Origin: Devosia ureilytica
Lineage (GTDB): Bacteria; Pseudomonadota; Alphaproteobacteria; Rhizobiales; Devosiaceae
Direction of reading: 5' to 3'
Assembly (NCBI RefSeq): GCF_024273195.1
Contig: NZ_JAMZCU010000006.1
Location: 124,001-188,000, forward strand
DNA length: 64,000 nt
Below, one piece after another: positions 24,990-33,700 of this stretch. The notes beneath the pieces were generated by a model, which worked only from the letters and a program-made list of their open reading frames with translations, did not search any database and was not told the origin of the DNA. The position numbers were made by a program, and so were the translations under genes. Within the stretch, counting starts at the first letter, position 1. The number at the start of each line of letters is the position of its first letter.

Positions 24990-25355
24990 CTAGACGGTGA
25001 GCTCCGCATAGGCCGCGTCGTCGAGCAGGGTGTCGATTTCGCCAGCGTCGCTGATGGCGATCTTGTAGATCCAGCCGCCGGCTGTCGGGTCGGTATTGAT
25101 CAGGCCCGGCTCACCCGAGAGCGCGTCGTTGACTTCGGTGACGGTGCCCGAGACCGGGGCATAGATCTCGGAGGCGGCCTTGACCGATTCCACCACGGCG
25201 GCTTCGTCGCCCTTCTTGAGGGCCTTGCCGACGCTGGGGAGTTCGACAAACACGATGTCGCCCAGCTGTTCCTGGGCATAATTGGTGATGCCAACCACGC
25301 CGGTGGTGCCTTCGACGCGGATATATTCGTGATCAGGGGTGAATTTGGTGGTCAT
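24990..25355 (-). CDS. gcvH: Glycine cleavage system H protein
   Basis: The 121-residue lipoyl carrier that shuttles the aminomethyl group between P, T and L proteins. Seen: FTPDHEYIRVEGTTGVVGIT at the start and the lipoylation motif AVVESVKAASEIYAPVSG, in which the Lys carries lipoate. Starts nine bases after the gcvT stop and lies in the gcvT-H-PA-PB operon. Confidence 0.96.
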   Translation of the reverse strand: MTTKFTPDHEYIRVEGTTGVVGITNYAQEQLGDIVFVELPSVGKALKKGDEAAVVESVKAASEIYAPVSGTVTEVNDALSGEPGLINTDPTAGGWIYKIAISDAGEIDTLLDDAAYAELTV

Positions 25356-25364
25356 GAGTGGGCC

Positions 25365-26525
25365 TCAGGCTGACTTGCGGAAATAACGGTGTGGGACGAA
25401 AGGCGTGGGCACGATCTCGGCGGATTGGGCGCGGCCGCGCACCGAAACCTGCAGTTTCGCGCCGATGACGGCATGCTCCGGCGGCACAAAGCCCATGGCG
25501 ATGGCCTTGCCCAACGAGGGCGCAAACCCGCCGCTGGTGACAACGCCAATGGGCGCGCCCGAAGCATCAAGAATTTCCGCGCCTTCGCGCGCCGGGGCGC
25601 CTTCAACGACAAGGCCGACGCGCTTGCGCGTGAGCTGGCCTTCGCGCTCGGCGAGAATGCGCTTGGCACCGGGAAAGTCGGCGGCCTCGCGGCGACGCTT
25701 GGAAACGGCAAAGCCCAGGTCCGCCTCGATGGGCGACACGCTTTCGTCCAGGTCATGGCCATAGAGCGGCAGCCCGGCTTCGAGCCGCAGGCTGTCGCGC
25801 GCCCCAAGGCCGATGGGCTTGACGCGCGGATCGACAAGCAGTTCGTCCCAGAGCGCCACCGCCATATGGGCGGGCACGAGAATTTCAAAGCCATCCTCGC
25901 CGGTATAGCCGGAGCGCGAAATGATGAGCGGCACGCCGTTCCAGTCGAATTCCTGCACCTGCATGAAGCCGAGCTGTGTGGCCTGGGGCACCAGAGTGGC
26001 CATGATGTCGACCGCCTCGGGACCTTGCAGGGCAAGCAACCCCCCACTGTCAGCGCGCCGCAGGACGGCCTTGTCGCCAGCAGCTGCCGCGATCAGTGCA
26101 AAGTCATTTTCCTTGGTGCCGGCATTGACCACGACATAGAGCGATCCGGCGCGGTCGGCCTGGCGCCCTACCATCAAATCGTCAATGGTGCCGCCCTCGG
26201 CATTGAGCAACAGCGTGTAGCGCATCTGCCCCGGCTTTAGCCCGGCAATGTCACCGCAGACCAGCGGTTCGATGATGGCGGCGATAGCGGCGTGGTCGGT
26301 TTCTGCGTCACCGCTTGGGCTGGTGAGCATGAGAAAGCTCGGACCCATGTGGCTGACGTCGAACAGGCCTGCCTGTTCGCGCGTCCATTTATGCTCGGCC
26401 ATGATGCCGCTCGGATACTGCACCGGCAGGGCATAGCCGCCGAACGGCACGATGCGTCCACCGGCAATGCCATGGCGCTCGAAAAGCGGGGTCTGCTTGA
26501 GGTCTTGGGAGCTGGCTTCGGCCAT
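25365..26525 (-). CDS. gcvT: Aminomethyltransferase (T protein)
   Basis: Tetrahydrofolate-dependent T protein, releasing ammonia and forming 5,10-methylene-THF from the aminomethyl-lipoyl H protein. Seen: LKQTPLFERHGIAGGRIVPF, GLFDVSHMGPSFL, the folate region ISRSGYTGEDGFEILV and GLGARDSLRLEAGLPLYGHD. 386 residues. The ATG at 26525 has AGGA about nine bases upstream; a TTG two codons earlier is less likely. First gene of the operon, directly downstream of the tandem glycine riboswitch. Confidence 0.96.
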   Translation of the reverse strand: MAEASSQDLKQTPLFERHGIAGGRIVPFGGYALPVQYPSGIMAEHKWTREQAGLFDVSHMGPSFLMLTSPSGDAETDHAAIAAIIEPLVCGDIAGLKPGQMRYTLLLNAEGGTIDDLMVGRQADRAGSLYVVVNAGTKENDFALIAAAAGDKAVLRRADSGGLLALQGPEAVDIMATLVPQATQLGFMQVQEFDWNGVPLIISRSGYTGEDGFEILVPAHMAVALWDELLVDPRVKPIGLGARDSLRLEAGLPLYGHDLDESVSPIEADLGFAVSKRRREAADFPGAKRILAEREGQLTRKRVGLVVEGAPAREGAEILDASGAPIGVVTSGGFAPSLGKAIAMGFVPPEHAVIGAKLQVSVRGRAQSAEIVPTPFVPHRYFRKSA

Positions 26526-26588
26526 GGGCAATCCTGGGGTTCAAAGGCGACACGACAAGGCACCGCCTTGCGGCGGGTATGCGTGCCC

Positions 26589-26758
26589 CCTCTGTCCTTG
26601 CCCTGAGAGATTTCCCAGCTGAGCGCCGGTTGCTCCTTCGGAGAGGCCGTTGCCAGCCTGCTTTCCAGAGTGTTTGACCCGACTGCGGTCCGTTGGCCTG
26701 AGAGTTTCCGGGGCGGTTGCTCCTTCGGCGCTGGCGCATGGCCAGTCTCTCCCGCAGT
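26589..26758 (-). promoter_or_regulatory. Tandem glycine riboswitch (gcvT leader)
   Basis: Read on the minus strand, two glycine aptamers lie in series before gcvT. The first (about 26758-26683) contains GCGCCGAAGGAGCAACCGCC and GGAAACTCTCAGGCC; the second (about 26672-26589) contains CTCTCCGAAGGAGCAACCGG and GAAATCTCTCAGGGCAAGGA. These are the conserved cores of the gcvT RNA family. Glycine binding should switch on the gcvT-H-PA-PB operon. About 60 bases separate the second aptamer from the gcvT ATG; I do not see a strong terminator there, so control may be at translation initiation. Confidence 0.93.
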
Positions 26759-26765
26759 CCCCGGC

Positions 26766-26794
26766 ACCATGGTGGAGTTTCCGGGGGGCGTCAA
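26766..26794 (-). promoter_or_regulatory. Candidate gcv operon promoter
   Basis: Minus strand TTGACG (26789-26794), 17-base spacer, then a weak -10 CATGGT (26766-26771). The predicted start, about 26759, coincides with the first base of the riboswitch, which supports the assignment. Confidence 0.4.
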
Positions 26795-26881
26795 TTAGCC
26801 ATGATGCTTGTTGCACAACCAGCAATAGATGTTCTTAGCCTGCGGGCGTTCTCGACGACCTATCCTTCAAAGGCCGCGCCG

Positions 26882-27541
26882 CTATCCCCAGCGGGCGGCG
26901 GGTGTCCAATCTGGGTCGCGGGACGAGAAGACAATTGTTAGCCTAGTTTCGTTTCCCCATCCGTCGGGATTTGATAGTTCAACGGGATCCAACCCGGCAA
27001 CCTGTAGCGCCACCCTTACCTTGGCGAGAAATTCCCGCTTGGTTGCTTCCCAGAAGACCAGCGTTACGCCGCTGTTGGGTGGGTTCTTTATTCCCAAAAT
27101 AGTATTGCTTTCTACTTCCAAACCGGCCGCGCGAAAGATGCTTATTGTTTGTCGATAGAGTCTGTCGGCGTCAGAAGAGTCCCCATGCCTTACGATCTTC
27201 ACGGCTCCAGACAATCCGGCCAAAGTCGCTTTCATGCGTTCCTGAGACTCGCTGGACAGCCCGTAGGTCGCAAGAGCATTTATCTCCTCGCGAAGTTTCG
27301 CAATTTGCGCCTGAGCCTCGTCCGGCGACTTGCCGTTTAATTTGTCTTTGTAGTCGGCGACCCGCTCCTCAGCGAGCTTAATGCGTTGGTCCTTGGTGTC
27401 ATGGGAGCCGGCCCCAAGCAGCACAGCAAACCCAAACCCTACAGCTCCGGAAAGAATCATTAATCCAATTACGGTTGGCCACGCATCCTTGAGCGTGGGT
27501 AGTGATGCAATGAATTCATTCCATATTTGCTCTAGTCCCAT
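26882..27541 (-). CDS. Membrane-anchored coiled-coil protein, unknown function
   Basis: A 219-residue protein I do not recognise. Seen: one N-terminal membrane helix (TVIGLMILSGAVGFGFAVLL, about residues 23-42), a charged predicted coiled coil (KLAEERVADYKDKLNGKSPD through IAKLREEINAL), and a C-terminal globular region of about 120 residues containing VKIVRHGDSSDADRLYRQ and NPPNSGVTLVFWEATKREF. ATG 27541 is chosen because a longer reading would begin with sequence lying in the ATP synthase terminator. The gene appears AT-richer than its neighbours and lies alone between the gcv and atp operons, suggesting later insertion. Confidence 0.75.
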   Translation of the reverse strand: MGLEQIWNEFIASLPTLKDAWPTVIGLMILSGAVGFGFAVLLGAGSHDTKDQRIKLAEERVADYKDKLNGKSPDEAQAQIAKLREEINALATYGLSSESQERMKATLAGLSGAVKIVRHGDSSDADRLYRQTISIFRAAGLEVESNTILGIKNPPNSGVTLVFWEATKREFLAKVRVALQVAGLDPVELSNPDGWGNETRLTIVFSSRDPDWTPAARWG

Positions 27542-27610
27542 GAGTTCTTCATAGCAGTAAGAATCCTCTTTGAGGAACGGTTTGTGATTGAGCGAACAAG
27601 AGTATGTAAA

Positions 27611-27640
27611 AACAAAAAAGGCGGGCATCGCTGCCCGCCT
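27611..27640 (-). terminator. Intrinsic terminator of ATP synthase Fo operon
   Basis: An 8-bp stem GGCGGGCA/TGCCCGCC with a four-base loop, followed on the minus strand by a run of T (A-rich 27611-27619 on the plus strand). It ends the atpI-B-E-X-F transcript. Confidence 0.85.
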
Positions 27641-27666
27641 TCATATTTCGTCAGACCGGAAAGGCC

Positions 27667-28155
27667 CTAGTTCAGCTTGCTGCTCACATCGGCGATGGCG
27701 GCGTCGATGACCTTGCCACCCTGCTTGCCCATCTGGTCTGCCAGCACCACGCGGGCCGCTTCGATGGCGATGTCCGCGGAGCGGGCCCGCACCTCGGCGA
27801 CGGCCTGAGCTTCGGCCTGGGCGATTTTGTCTTCCACGGCCTTGGTGCGGCGGGCAACCAGATCAGCCAGCGACACCTGGGCTTCCGCAGTCAGGCGCTC
27901 GGCCTCTTCCTTGGCAGCCGCGACAATGCCTTCGGCTTCCTTTTCAGCGGCCACGCGCTTCTGCTCGTATTCGACCAGCAGGGCGGCAGCCTCATTGCGC
28001 AGGCGCTTGGCCTCGGCAATGTCGGTCTCGATCTGCTTGATCTTGCCGTCGAGCATCTTGGCGATGATCCGGGGCACGCCGAAATACAGCATCAGGCCCA
28101 GGAAGATCACCAGGCCGACCATGGCGAAGAAGCTGTTATCCAACCATTCTGGCAT
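27667..28155 (-). CDS. atpF: ATP synthase Fo subunit b
   Basis: A 162-residue peripheral stalk subunit b. Seen: one N-terminal membrane helix (FFAMVGLVIFLGLMLYFGV) followed by a long charged helix (KRLRNEAAALLVEYEQKR onward) that dimerises with b'. It is the last gene of the Fo operon, following b' by five bases, and is followed by an intrinsic terminator. The F1 genes are elsewhere, as usual in alphaproteobacteria. Confidence 0.95.
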   Translation of the reverse strand: MPEWLDNSFFAMVGLVIFLGLMLYFGVPRIIAKMLDGKIKQIETDIAEAKRLRNEAAALLVEYEQKRVAAEKEAEGIVAAAKEEAERLTAEAQVSLADLVARRTKAVEDKIAQAEAQAVAEVRARSADIAIEAARVVLADQMGKQGGKVIDAAIADVSSKLN

Positions 28156-28160
28156 GGCGC

Positions 28161-28811
28161 TTACCCCTTAACCTTGGCAACGGCAGCGCGAACGCTGTCG
28201 GCCGGAACGTCACCGACGAGCTGGCCAACCACGGCCTGGGCCGTTTCGGCAGCAATCTCGTCGACATGGGTGAGAGCCTCGGCCTTGGTCTGGGCAATGC
28301 GGGCTTCCGCAGCGCTGACCTTCGAGCTGAGATCGGCTTCGGCGGCGGAGCGCTTGGAAGCCAGATCGGCCTGGATGGCCTCACGGTTCTGGTTGGCGAT
28401 GCCCTGTGCCTTGGCCTTGGCTTCCGCCAGGGCCGCTTCATAGGCAGCAATGGCAGCGTCGGTTTTCTGGCGATCCGCGTCGGCCGCAGCCAGATCGGCA
28501 TCGATCAGGGTCTTGCGGTTTTCAAGGATGCCACCAATGCGGGGCAGGGCCAGCTTGCTCATCAGGATGTAGAGCGCGCCAAAGGAAATGGCGAGCCACA
28601 GCAGCTGGCTGGGGAAAGTTGCCGGGTCGAAAGGCGGAAACACGTCCGAATGGGCTTCATCGCCATGGGCTTCGGTCGTGGCATGCGTGTCGGCGGTCGG
28701 ATCGGCGTGAACGCCTTCCTCGACATGCATTGCATCGGCGGCGCCCGCGGCTTCTGTGCCGTGGTCGTCTGCCGGGAGTTCCGCTTCTTGAGCGTAGGCT
28801 TGCGTTACCAT
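28161..28811 (-). CDS. atpX: ATP synthase Fo subunit b'
   Basis: The second, divergent b-type stalk subunit (b'), typical of photosynthetic bacteria and alphaproteobacteria. Seen: a long acidic and His-containing N-terminal extension (residues 1-60), then the membrane helix around QLLWLAISFGALYILM and the helical stalk LENRKTLIDADLAAADADRQ. 216 residues, longer than many b' proteins because of the extension. The symbol varies between genomes (atpG, atpF2, atpX). Lies between atpE and atpF. Confidence 0.93.
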   Translation of the reverse strand: MVTQAYAQEAELPADDHGTEAAGAADAMHVEEGVHADPTADTHATTEAHGDEAHSDVFPPFDPATFPSQLLWLAISFGALYILMSKLALPRIGGILENRKTLIDADLAAADADRQKTDAAIAAYEAALAEAKAKAQGIANQNREAIQADLASKRSAAEADLSSKVSAAEARIAQTKAEALTHVDEIAAETAQAVVGQLVGDVPADSVRAAVAKVKG

Positions 28812-28866
28812 CTGGTCGAGGTCCCGTTAAATCCGATCATCCAGCCGATAGGGCCAGAGAATAGAT

Positions 28867-28891
28867 CGCAGCCGGGAAGATCCCGGCTGCG
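28867..28891 (-). other. Strong hairpin between atpE and atpX
   Basis: A perfect 11-bp stem CGCAGCCGGGA/TCCCGGCTGCG with a three-base loop lies in the 102-base gap after atpE. No T-run follows on the minus strand, so it probably stabilises the atpE message or limits read-through, helping make excess c subunit. Confidence 0.6.
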
Positions 28892-28913
28892 GCATATCTG
28901 TGCAGGTCGCGAA

Positions 28914-29141
28914 TTAGGCGACGAACAGCAGGATCAGGGCAACCAGGAACGAGAAGATGCCCAGAGCTTCGGTCACGGCGAAACCAAAGATCAGGTTACC
29001 GAACTGGCTCGGCGCAGCCGACGGGTTGCGCAGGGCACCCGAGAGGAAGTTGCCGAAGATGTTGGCCACGCCAATGGCGGCGCCAGCCATACCGAAGGTT
29101 GCGATACCGGCACCGATGAACTTTGCGGCTTCAGCTTCCAT
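28914..29141 (-). CDS. atpE: ATP synthase Fo subunit c
   Basis: The 75-residue c-ring proteolipid: two membrane helices joined by a polar loop ([13 protein letters not shown]), with the proton-carrying Glu58 in [12 protein letters not shown]. The start and length match alphaproteobacterial c subunits. A strong downstream hairpin may raise its expression relative to the stalk subunits, as the ring needs about ten or more copies per complex. Confidence 0.97.
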   Translation of the reverse strand: MEAEAAKFIGAGIATFGMAGAAIGVANIFGNFLSGALRNPSAAPSQFGNLIFGFAVTEALGIFSFLVALILLFVA

Positions 29142-29199
29142 TTTAATGTCCTTTCAAGCGACTATTAGGTTCCGGCGGGCCATCCGCCGAGATTGGTGG

Positions 29200-29979
29200 T
29201 TAGTGAGACGGGTGGATCGCGTCGTTGAGATACATGCAGGTCAGGACCGCGAAGACATAGGCCTGGACTGCACCGACGAGAAACTCGAGACCGGTCAGGG
29301 CGATTGCCATCAGGATGGGCAGGATGGCAGCGGCCCAGCCGAAAGCGCCAAGGGCCGCAATCATCATCACGGCAAAGCCGGTGAAGACCTTGAGGGTGAT
29401 GTGACCGGCAAGGATATTGCCGAACAGACGGACCGAGAGGCTGATCGGGCGCGAGAGGAAGGAAATGACCTCGATCGGCGTCACGATGGGAAGGATATAG
29501 CCCGGCACACCGGCAGGAACGAAGAGCTTGAGGAACTTCGGGCCGTTCTTGACGAAGCCGTAGACAATGACCGTGATGAACACCAGCATCGACAGCGCGA
29601 AGGTGACGATGATGTGGCTGGTAACGGTGAAGAAATAGGGCACCATGCCAAACATGTTGGCAAACAGGATGAAGGTGAAGAGGCTGAACACCAGCGGGAA
29701 GAACTTCATGCCGGCCGTGCCGGCGGAGCTTCGCACCATCCCCGCGACAAACTCATAGAGCAGTTCGGCGGTGAGCTGGGCGCGGGTGGGGATGAGCTTC
29801 TTGCCCGAGGTCGAGAGCAGCAGGAAACCGGCAATGGTCGCCACCGTCAGCACCATGAACAGGGCCGAATTGGTGAAGGCGAACGTGGTGCCCGACCCTT
29901 CGGTGCCGTCGCCGCCAAGGGTGAACAGCTCGAAGATGTCAGTGATGACAAACTGGTGGATCGGGTCAGTACCGGCCAT
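29200..29979 (-). CDS. atpB: ATP synthase Fo subunit a
   Basis: The 259-residue stator subunit a, which forms the two proton half-channels against the c ring. Seen: multiple membrane helices and the essential Arg in [17 protein letters not shown], followed by [15 protein letters not shown] and the C-terminal [19 protein letters not shown]. It starts 18 bases after atpI. Confidence 0.97.
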   Translation of the reverse strand: MAGTDPIHQFVITDIFELFTLGGDGTEGSGTTFAFTNSALFMVLTVATIAGFLLLSTSGKKLIPTRAQLTAELLYEFVAGMVRSSAGTAGMKFFPLVFSLFTFILFANMFGMVPYFFTVTSHIIVTFALSMLVFITVIVYGFVKNGPKFLKLFVPAGVPGYILPIVTPIEVISFLSRPISLSVRLFGNILAGHITLKVFTGFAVMMIAALGAFGWAAAILPILMAIALTGLEFLVGAVQAYVFAVLTCMYLNDAIHPSH

Positions 29980-29997
29980 GGAGCCCTCTAAGCGTCA

Positions 29998-30393
29998 TCA
30001 ATTCTCTGTCCGCTCATCGTCTTCCGCTTCGGGTCCGAGATCGGCACCCTTGGGGGCAGGCGAGGCGGCATTCATTTCCGCCACCACTCGGATGACGTTC
30101 AGGATTCCAGCGGCAAAGCCCATCAACAAAAGGATGAGCAAGCCCCAGGGGCTGGTTCCCAGGCCAAGGTCGATGAGATAGCCGATACCGGCGCCCACCA
30201 GAACCGCGGCGATGAATTCGGTGCCGATGCGCAAGCCGCGCGCCATACCGGTCATCTCCGGGGAAGCATCCCGGTCGGATCTGTTGTCCTCCCGCTCGCG
30301 CTCCCGCTTGGCAGAGGCAATACGCGATGCAAGATCGTGCGTCACCCCCTTGGCGCTATTTGGCTGGCCCTGGTCGTCTGGCGAACTGGTCAT
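29998..30393 (-). CDS. atpI: ATP synthase protein I (AtpI)
   Basis: A 131-residue accessory protein of the F-ATP synthase, implicated in c-ring assembly or magnesium supply. Seen: a charged N-terminal region (ASRIASAKREREREDNRSD) and two membrane helices (FIAAVLVGAGIGYLIDLGLG and WGLLILLLMGFAAGILNVI). First gene of the Fo operon; ATG 30393 has AGGGAG upstream and lies about 60 bases from a consensus-like promoter. Confidence 0.92.
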   Translation of the reverse strand: MTSSPDDQGQPNSAKGVTHDLASRIASAKREREREDNRSDRDASPEMTGMARGLRIGTEFIAAVLVGAGIGYLIDLGLGTSPWGLLILLLMGFAAGILNVIRVVAEMNAASPAPKGADLGPEAEDDERTEN

Positions 30394-30760
30394 CCGCTGC
30401 TCCCTTGTGGCCGGCCAATTTCCCCCGTTGGAGGGCGCCCTTTTTAGTCGCGCGCAACATAGTGGTGGCCCTATTTGGTGTCAAGGCAGGCGCGGGCTGC
30501 GTAAGGTATTGTAATAAAATGAAAATCCGCTCCGCGGCAGGGGTGCGGCATGCTGTCCACATGCCGAGCGCCACAGAGTCAGGGCAGGGGCGGGGGATTC
30601 TGTGGTTTCCTCAGATGCCGCGCCAAGCTCGGAACCGTCCTCGGCGCTCTGGCGGAGGGTGTGGATAAAGGCTCGCGGGACGGGCCCAAGGGCTGCATGG
30701 CGTGCTTGGACTTGGATTAACGGCTAAAGCAGACTTCGCCGGGGACGGAATGGCGACAGG
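30394..30760. other. Intergenic region between smc and atpI
   Basis: These 367 bases carry the atp promoter at 30456-30484 and otherwise no gene. A 7-bp hairpin CGGCATG/CATGCCG lies at 30546-30566, in the 3' region of smc. A short GC stem followed by ATTTTC near 30510-30530 on the minus strand is a weak candidate smc terminator. Confidence 0.5.
30456..30484 (-). promoter_or_regulatory. ATP synthase Fo operon promoter
   Basis: Minus strand TTGACA (30479-30484), exactly 17 bases, then TATGTT (30456-30461). This close match to a housekeeping sigma-70 promoter lies about 63 bases before the atpI start codon. Confidence 0.7.
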
Positions 30761-33700
30761 CTAAACGGCTTCCCGGAAGCTCTCCGCCGTGGTCAGGTCC
30801 ACCGACACCAGCTGGCTAACGCCGCGCTCGGCCATGGTGACGCCGAACAGGCGATCCACCCGGCTCATGGTGATCGGATTGTGGGTGATGACCATGAAGC
30901 GCGTATTGGTCCGCTGCCGCATCGAATCGAGCAGATTGCAGAAGCGCTCGACATTGGCGTCATCGAGCGGCGCATCGACTTCATCGAGCACGCAGATCGG
31001 TGCCGGATTGGTCAGGAACACCGCAAAGATCAGGCTCATCGCCGTCAGCGCCTGTTCGCCACCCGAGAGCAGCGTCATCGTCTGCGGCTTCTTGCCGGGC
31101 GGCCGGGCGATGATTTCGAGGCCCGCCTCGAGCGGATCATCGCTTTCCACAAAGGTCAGTTCGGCGGTGCCGCCACCAAAAAGGGTCGTGAACAGCTCCT
31201 GGAAATGCGCATTGACCTTGCCGAATGCCTCGTTGAGGCGGGCGCGCCCTTCGCGGTTGAGCGAGGCGATGCCGCCGCGCAGCTTGGCGATGGCTTCGAT
31301 GATGTCGTCGCGGTCGCGCACCATGGTGTCGCGCTTTTCCTGGACCTCTTCGGCTTCCTTTTCGGCAGACAGGTTGACCCCACCAAGCCGTTCCCGCTCC
31401 GCTTTCAGGCGATCCAGCTTTTGCTCGGTCGCGTGCTCGGGCGGCAGCGCTTCCTCGGGGCGAATGCCGGAGGCTTCGAGCGTTTTGCTGGCGGGGATGC
31501 CGAGCGATTCTTCGATCTGGCGTTCGATCTGCTGGCGCTGGACGATCACGCCTTTGAGGCGTTCCTCGATGCGCGTCAACTCGATACGGATACCATTGAG
31601 CGCATCGCCGGCGGCCTTGAGCGCCCGGTCGGCTTCGCGCCAGGCTGTCTGCGCCTGGTTGAGGCGGTCGCCCGAGGCCTGATGGTCGATCCGGGCCATA
31701 TCGATCTGCTCGTCAAGCTGGGCTTTGCGGCTCTTAAAGCCCTCGGGGGCTTCAGCCAGATTGCCAAGCTGCGCTTTGACCTCGGCCATGCGCTGATCGA
31801 GCGTTGCCAACTGGCCCTGAGCCCCATCGCGGCGGCGTTGCCAGGCGGCGCTGTCGCGGCTCAGCTGATCGAGCCGGGCGCTGCGCATGCGCGCCGCCGA
31901 TTCCACCGTGCTCAATTTGAGGCGCGCCTGATCAGCCTTGTCGCGCAGGGCGGCGAGGTGCTGCTGCGCCGCGCTGGCCGCTGCCGCCATTTCGGTTTCT
32001 TCGCCCGCCGCGCCCAGCGCGGTCTCGGCGTCGCTGCGCATGGCGTCTGCTTCAACAAGGCTCGCGGCCAGCCGGGTCTGTGCCTCTTCGAGGGTCGAGC
32101 GCCGGGTGGCGAGATCGCCCATGGCGCGGGTGGCCTTGTCGAGCTCGGTCTGAGCGGCGCCAATGGCGTGCTGGGCTTTACGCCACTCCTCGCGCCGGGT
32201 CCGTTCGGCGTGCCGGGCGGCATCGAGGGTCGCCGTCAGCGCCTCGACATCGCGTTTCCAGCCATTGCGCTCGCCCTTGGCGCGCAGGATTTCCTCATCC
32301 AGTTCAGCCAGCCGGTTGCGCTGGGCGAGGCGCTGCGCGGCAGCGCTCGGCGCATCGGCCGCCGCCACAAACCCATCCCAACGCCAAAGCGCGCCCTCCA
32401 GCGTCACCAGCCTTTGGCCGGGCTTGAGGGCCTTCATCAGCGCCGGACCATCGACCGCATCGACCAACCCGATCTGGTCAAGCCGGCGCTTCAGGAGCGG
32501 CGTGCCGGTGACATGGCGCGACAGCGGTTCTGCGCCCTGCGGCAGGGCCGGATCATCATAGCCATCAATGGCCACCGACCAGTGCATGGGCGCGCCTGCA
32601 TCCGATGAGGCCTCAAGATCATCGCCAAGCGCTGCACCCAGCGCCGTCTCGAACCCCGGCTCGACCGAGAGCTCATCGACTACGGCAGGCCAGAGACTAG
32701 CGCCGGTATTGAGCATTTTTCCCAGCGTCGACGCCTCCGCCTCAAGCCGGGTCACCAGCGCATCAAGCTCGGCAAGACGCGGCCGCGCGTCGTCGAGCTT
32801 GCCTTGGGCGGCGCTGGCCTCTTCCTCAGCGGCAAAGGCCGCAGTCTCGGCGGCGCCAGCCTGGGTCTGGGCGGTCTCAAGCGCTGCGCGGCGGGCCGTC
32901 AGGGTTTCGTCGGCGTCGAGCGCCGCGATCACGCGGGCTCTGTCGGCCTCCACTTCGGCCAATTGCTGGGCGAGCCGCTCGCGGCGGGTGCGGGCATCGG
33001 CCAGGTTCCGCTCCGCCTGCATGCGGCGGGCCCGCAATTGCGCCAGGGCATCTGCGGCTTGCCTGGCTGTCTCGTCGGCCTCGCCCACGGCGGCGCGCGC
33101 GGCGTCAGCCTCACGCCGCGCGGCGTCGAACTCGGCCTGGGCGGCATCCTGTTCGGCGCTGAGCTGGGCCTGTTCCTCCCCATAGGCCGCAAGCGTTGCC
33201 TCGGCCTCGCCCACCAATTCGCGCTCGCGACTGCCATCGGCAGCGATCTGGCGCAAACGATCTTCCAGCTCCGTGCGGCGCTGGGCCATGCGGCGCGCTT
33301 CTTCGGCCAGCTGTTCGGCAAGAATTGTATAGCGCTGCAACACCGCCCCGGTGACGGCCTCGCGTTCCCGCAAAGGCGTTAGCGCGGCTTCGCTGGTCTC
33401 GACCGTCTTTTGCGCCACCAGTTCGGCATGGGTGGCATCGGCCAGCTGGCGGATGAGTACAGCCTGCGCCGCTTCGGTTTCCTTTTCCGCCACGCGCGTT
33501 GCGACCCAGCGAATGTGGAACAGCGTGGCCTCGGCGCGGCGGATTTCGCCCGACAGGCCGCGATAGCGGGTGGCGAGGCGCGCCTGCCGCCTGAGCGTTT
33601 CGAGCTGGCTTTCGACCTGGGCGATGACATCGTCAACGCGCTCGAGATTGCCTTCGGCAGCCCGCAGGCGCAGTTCGGCCTCATGGCGGCGGGAATGCAG

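Noticed and set aside
30431..30445. GGGCGCCC followed by TTTTT near the atpI promoter as a plus-strand terminator
   Set aside because: The GC element is self-palindromic with no loop, and no plus-strand gene precedes it.
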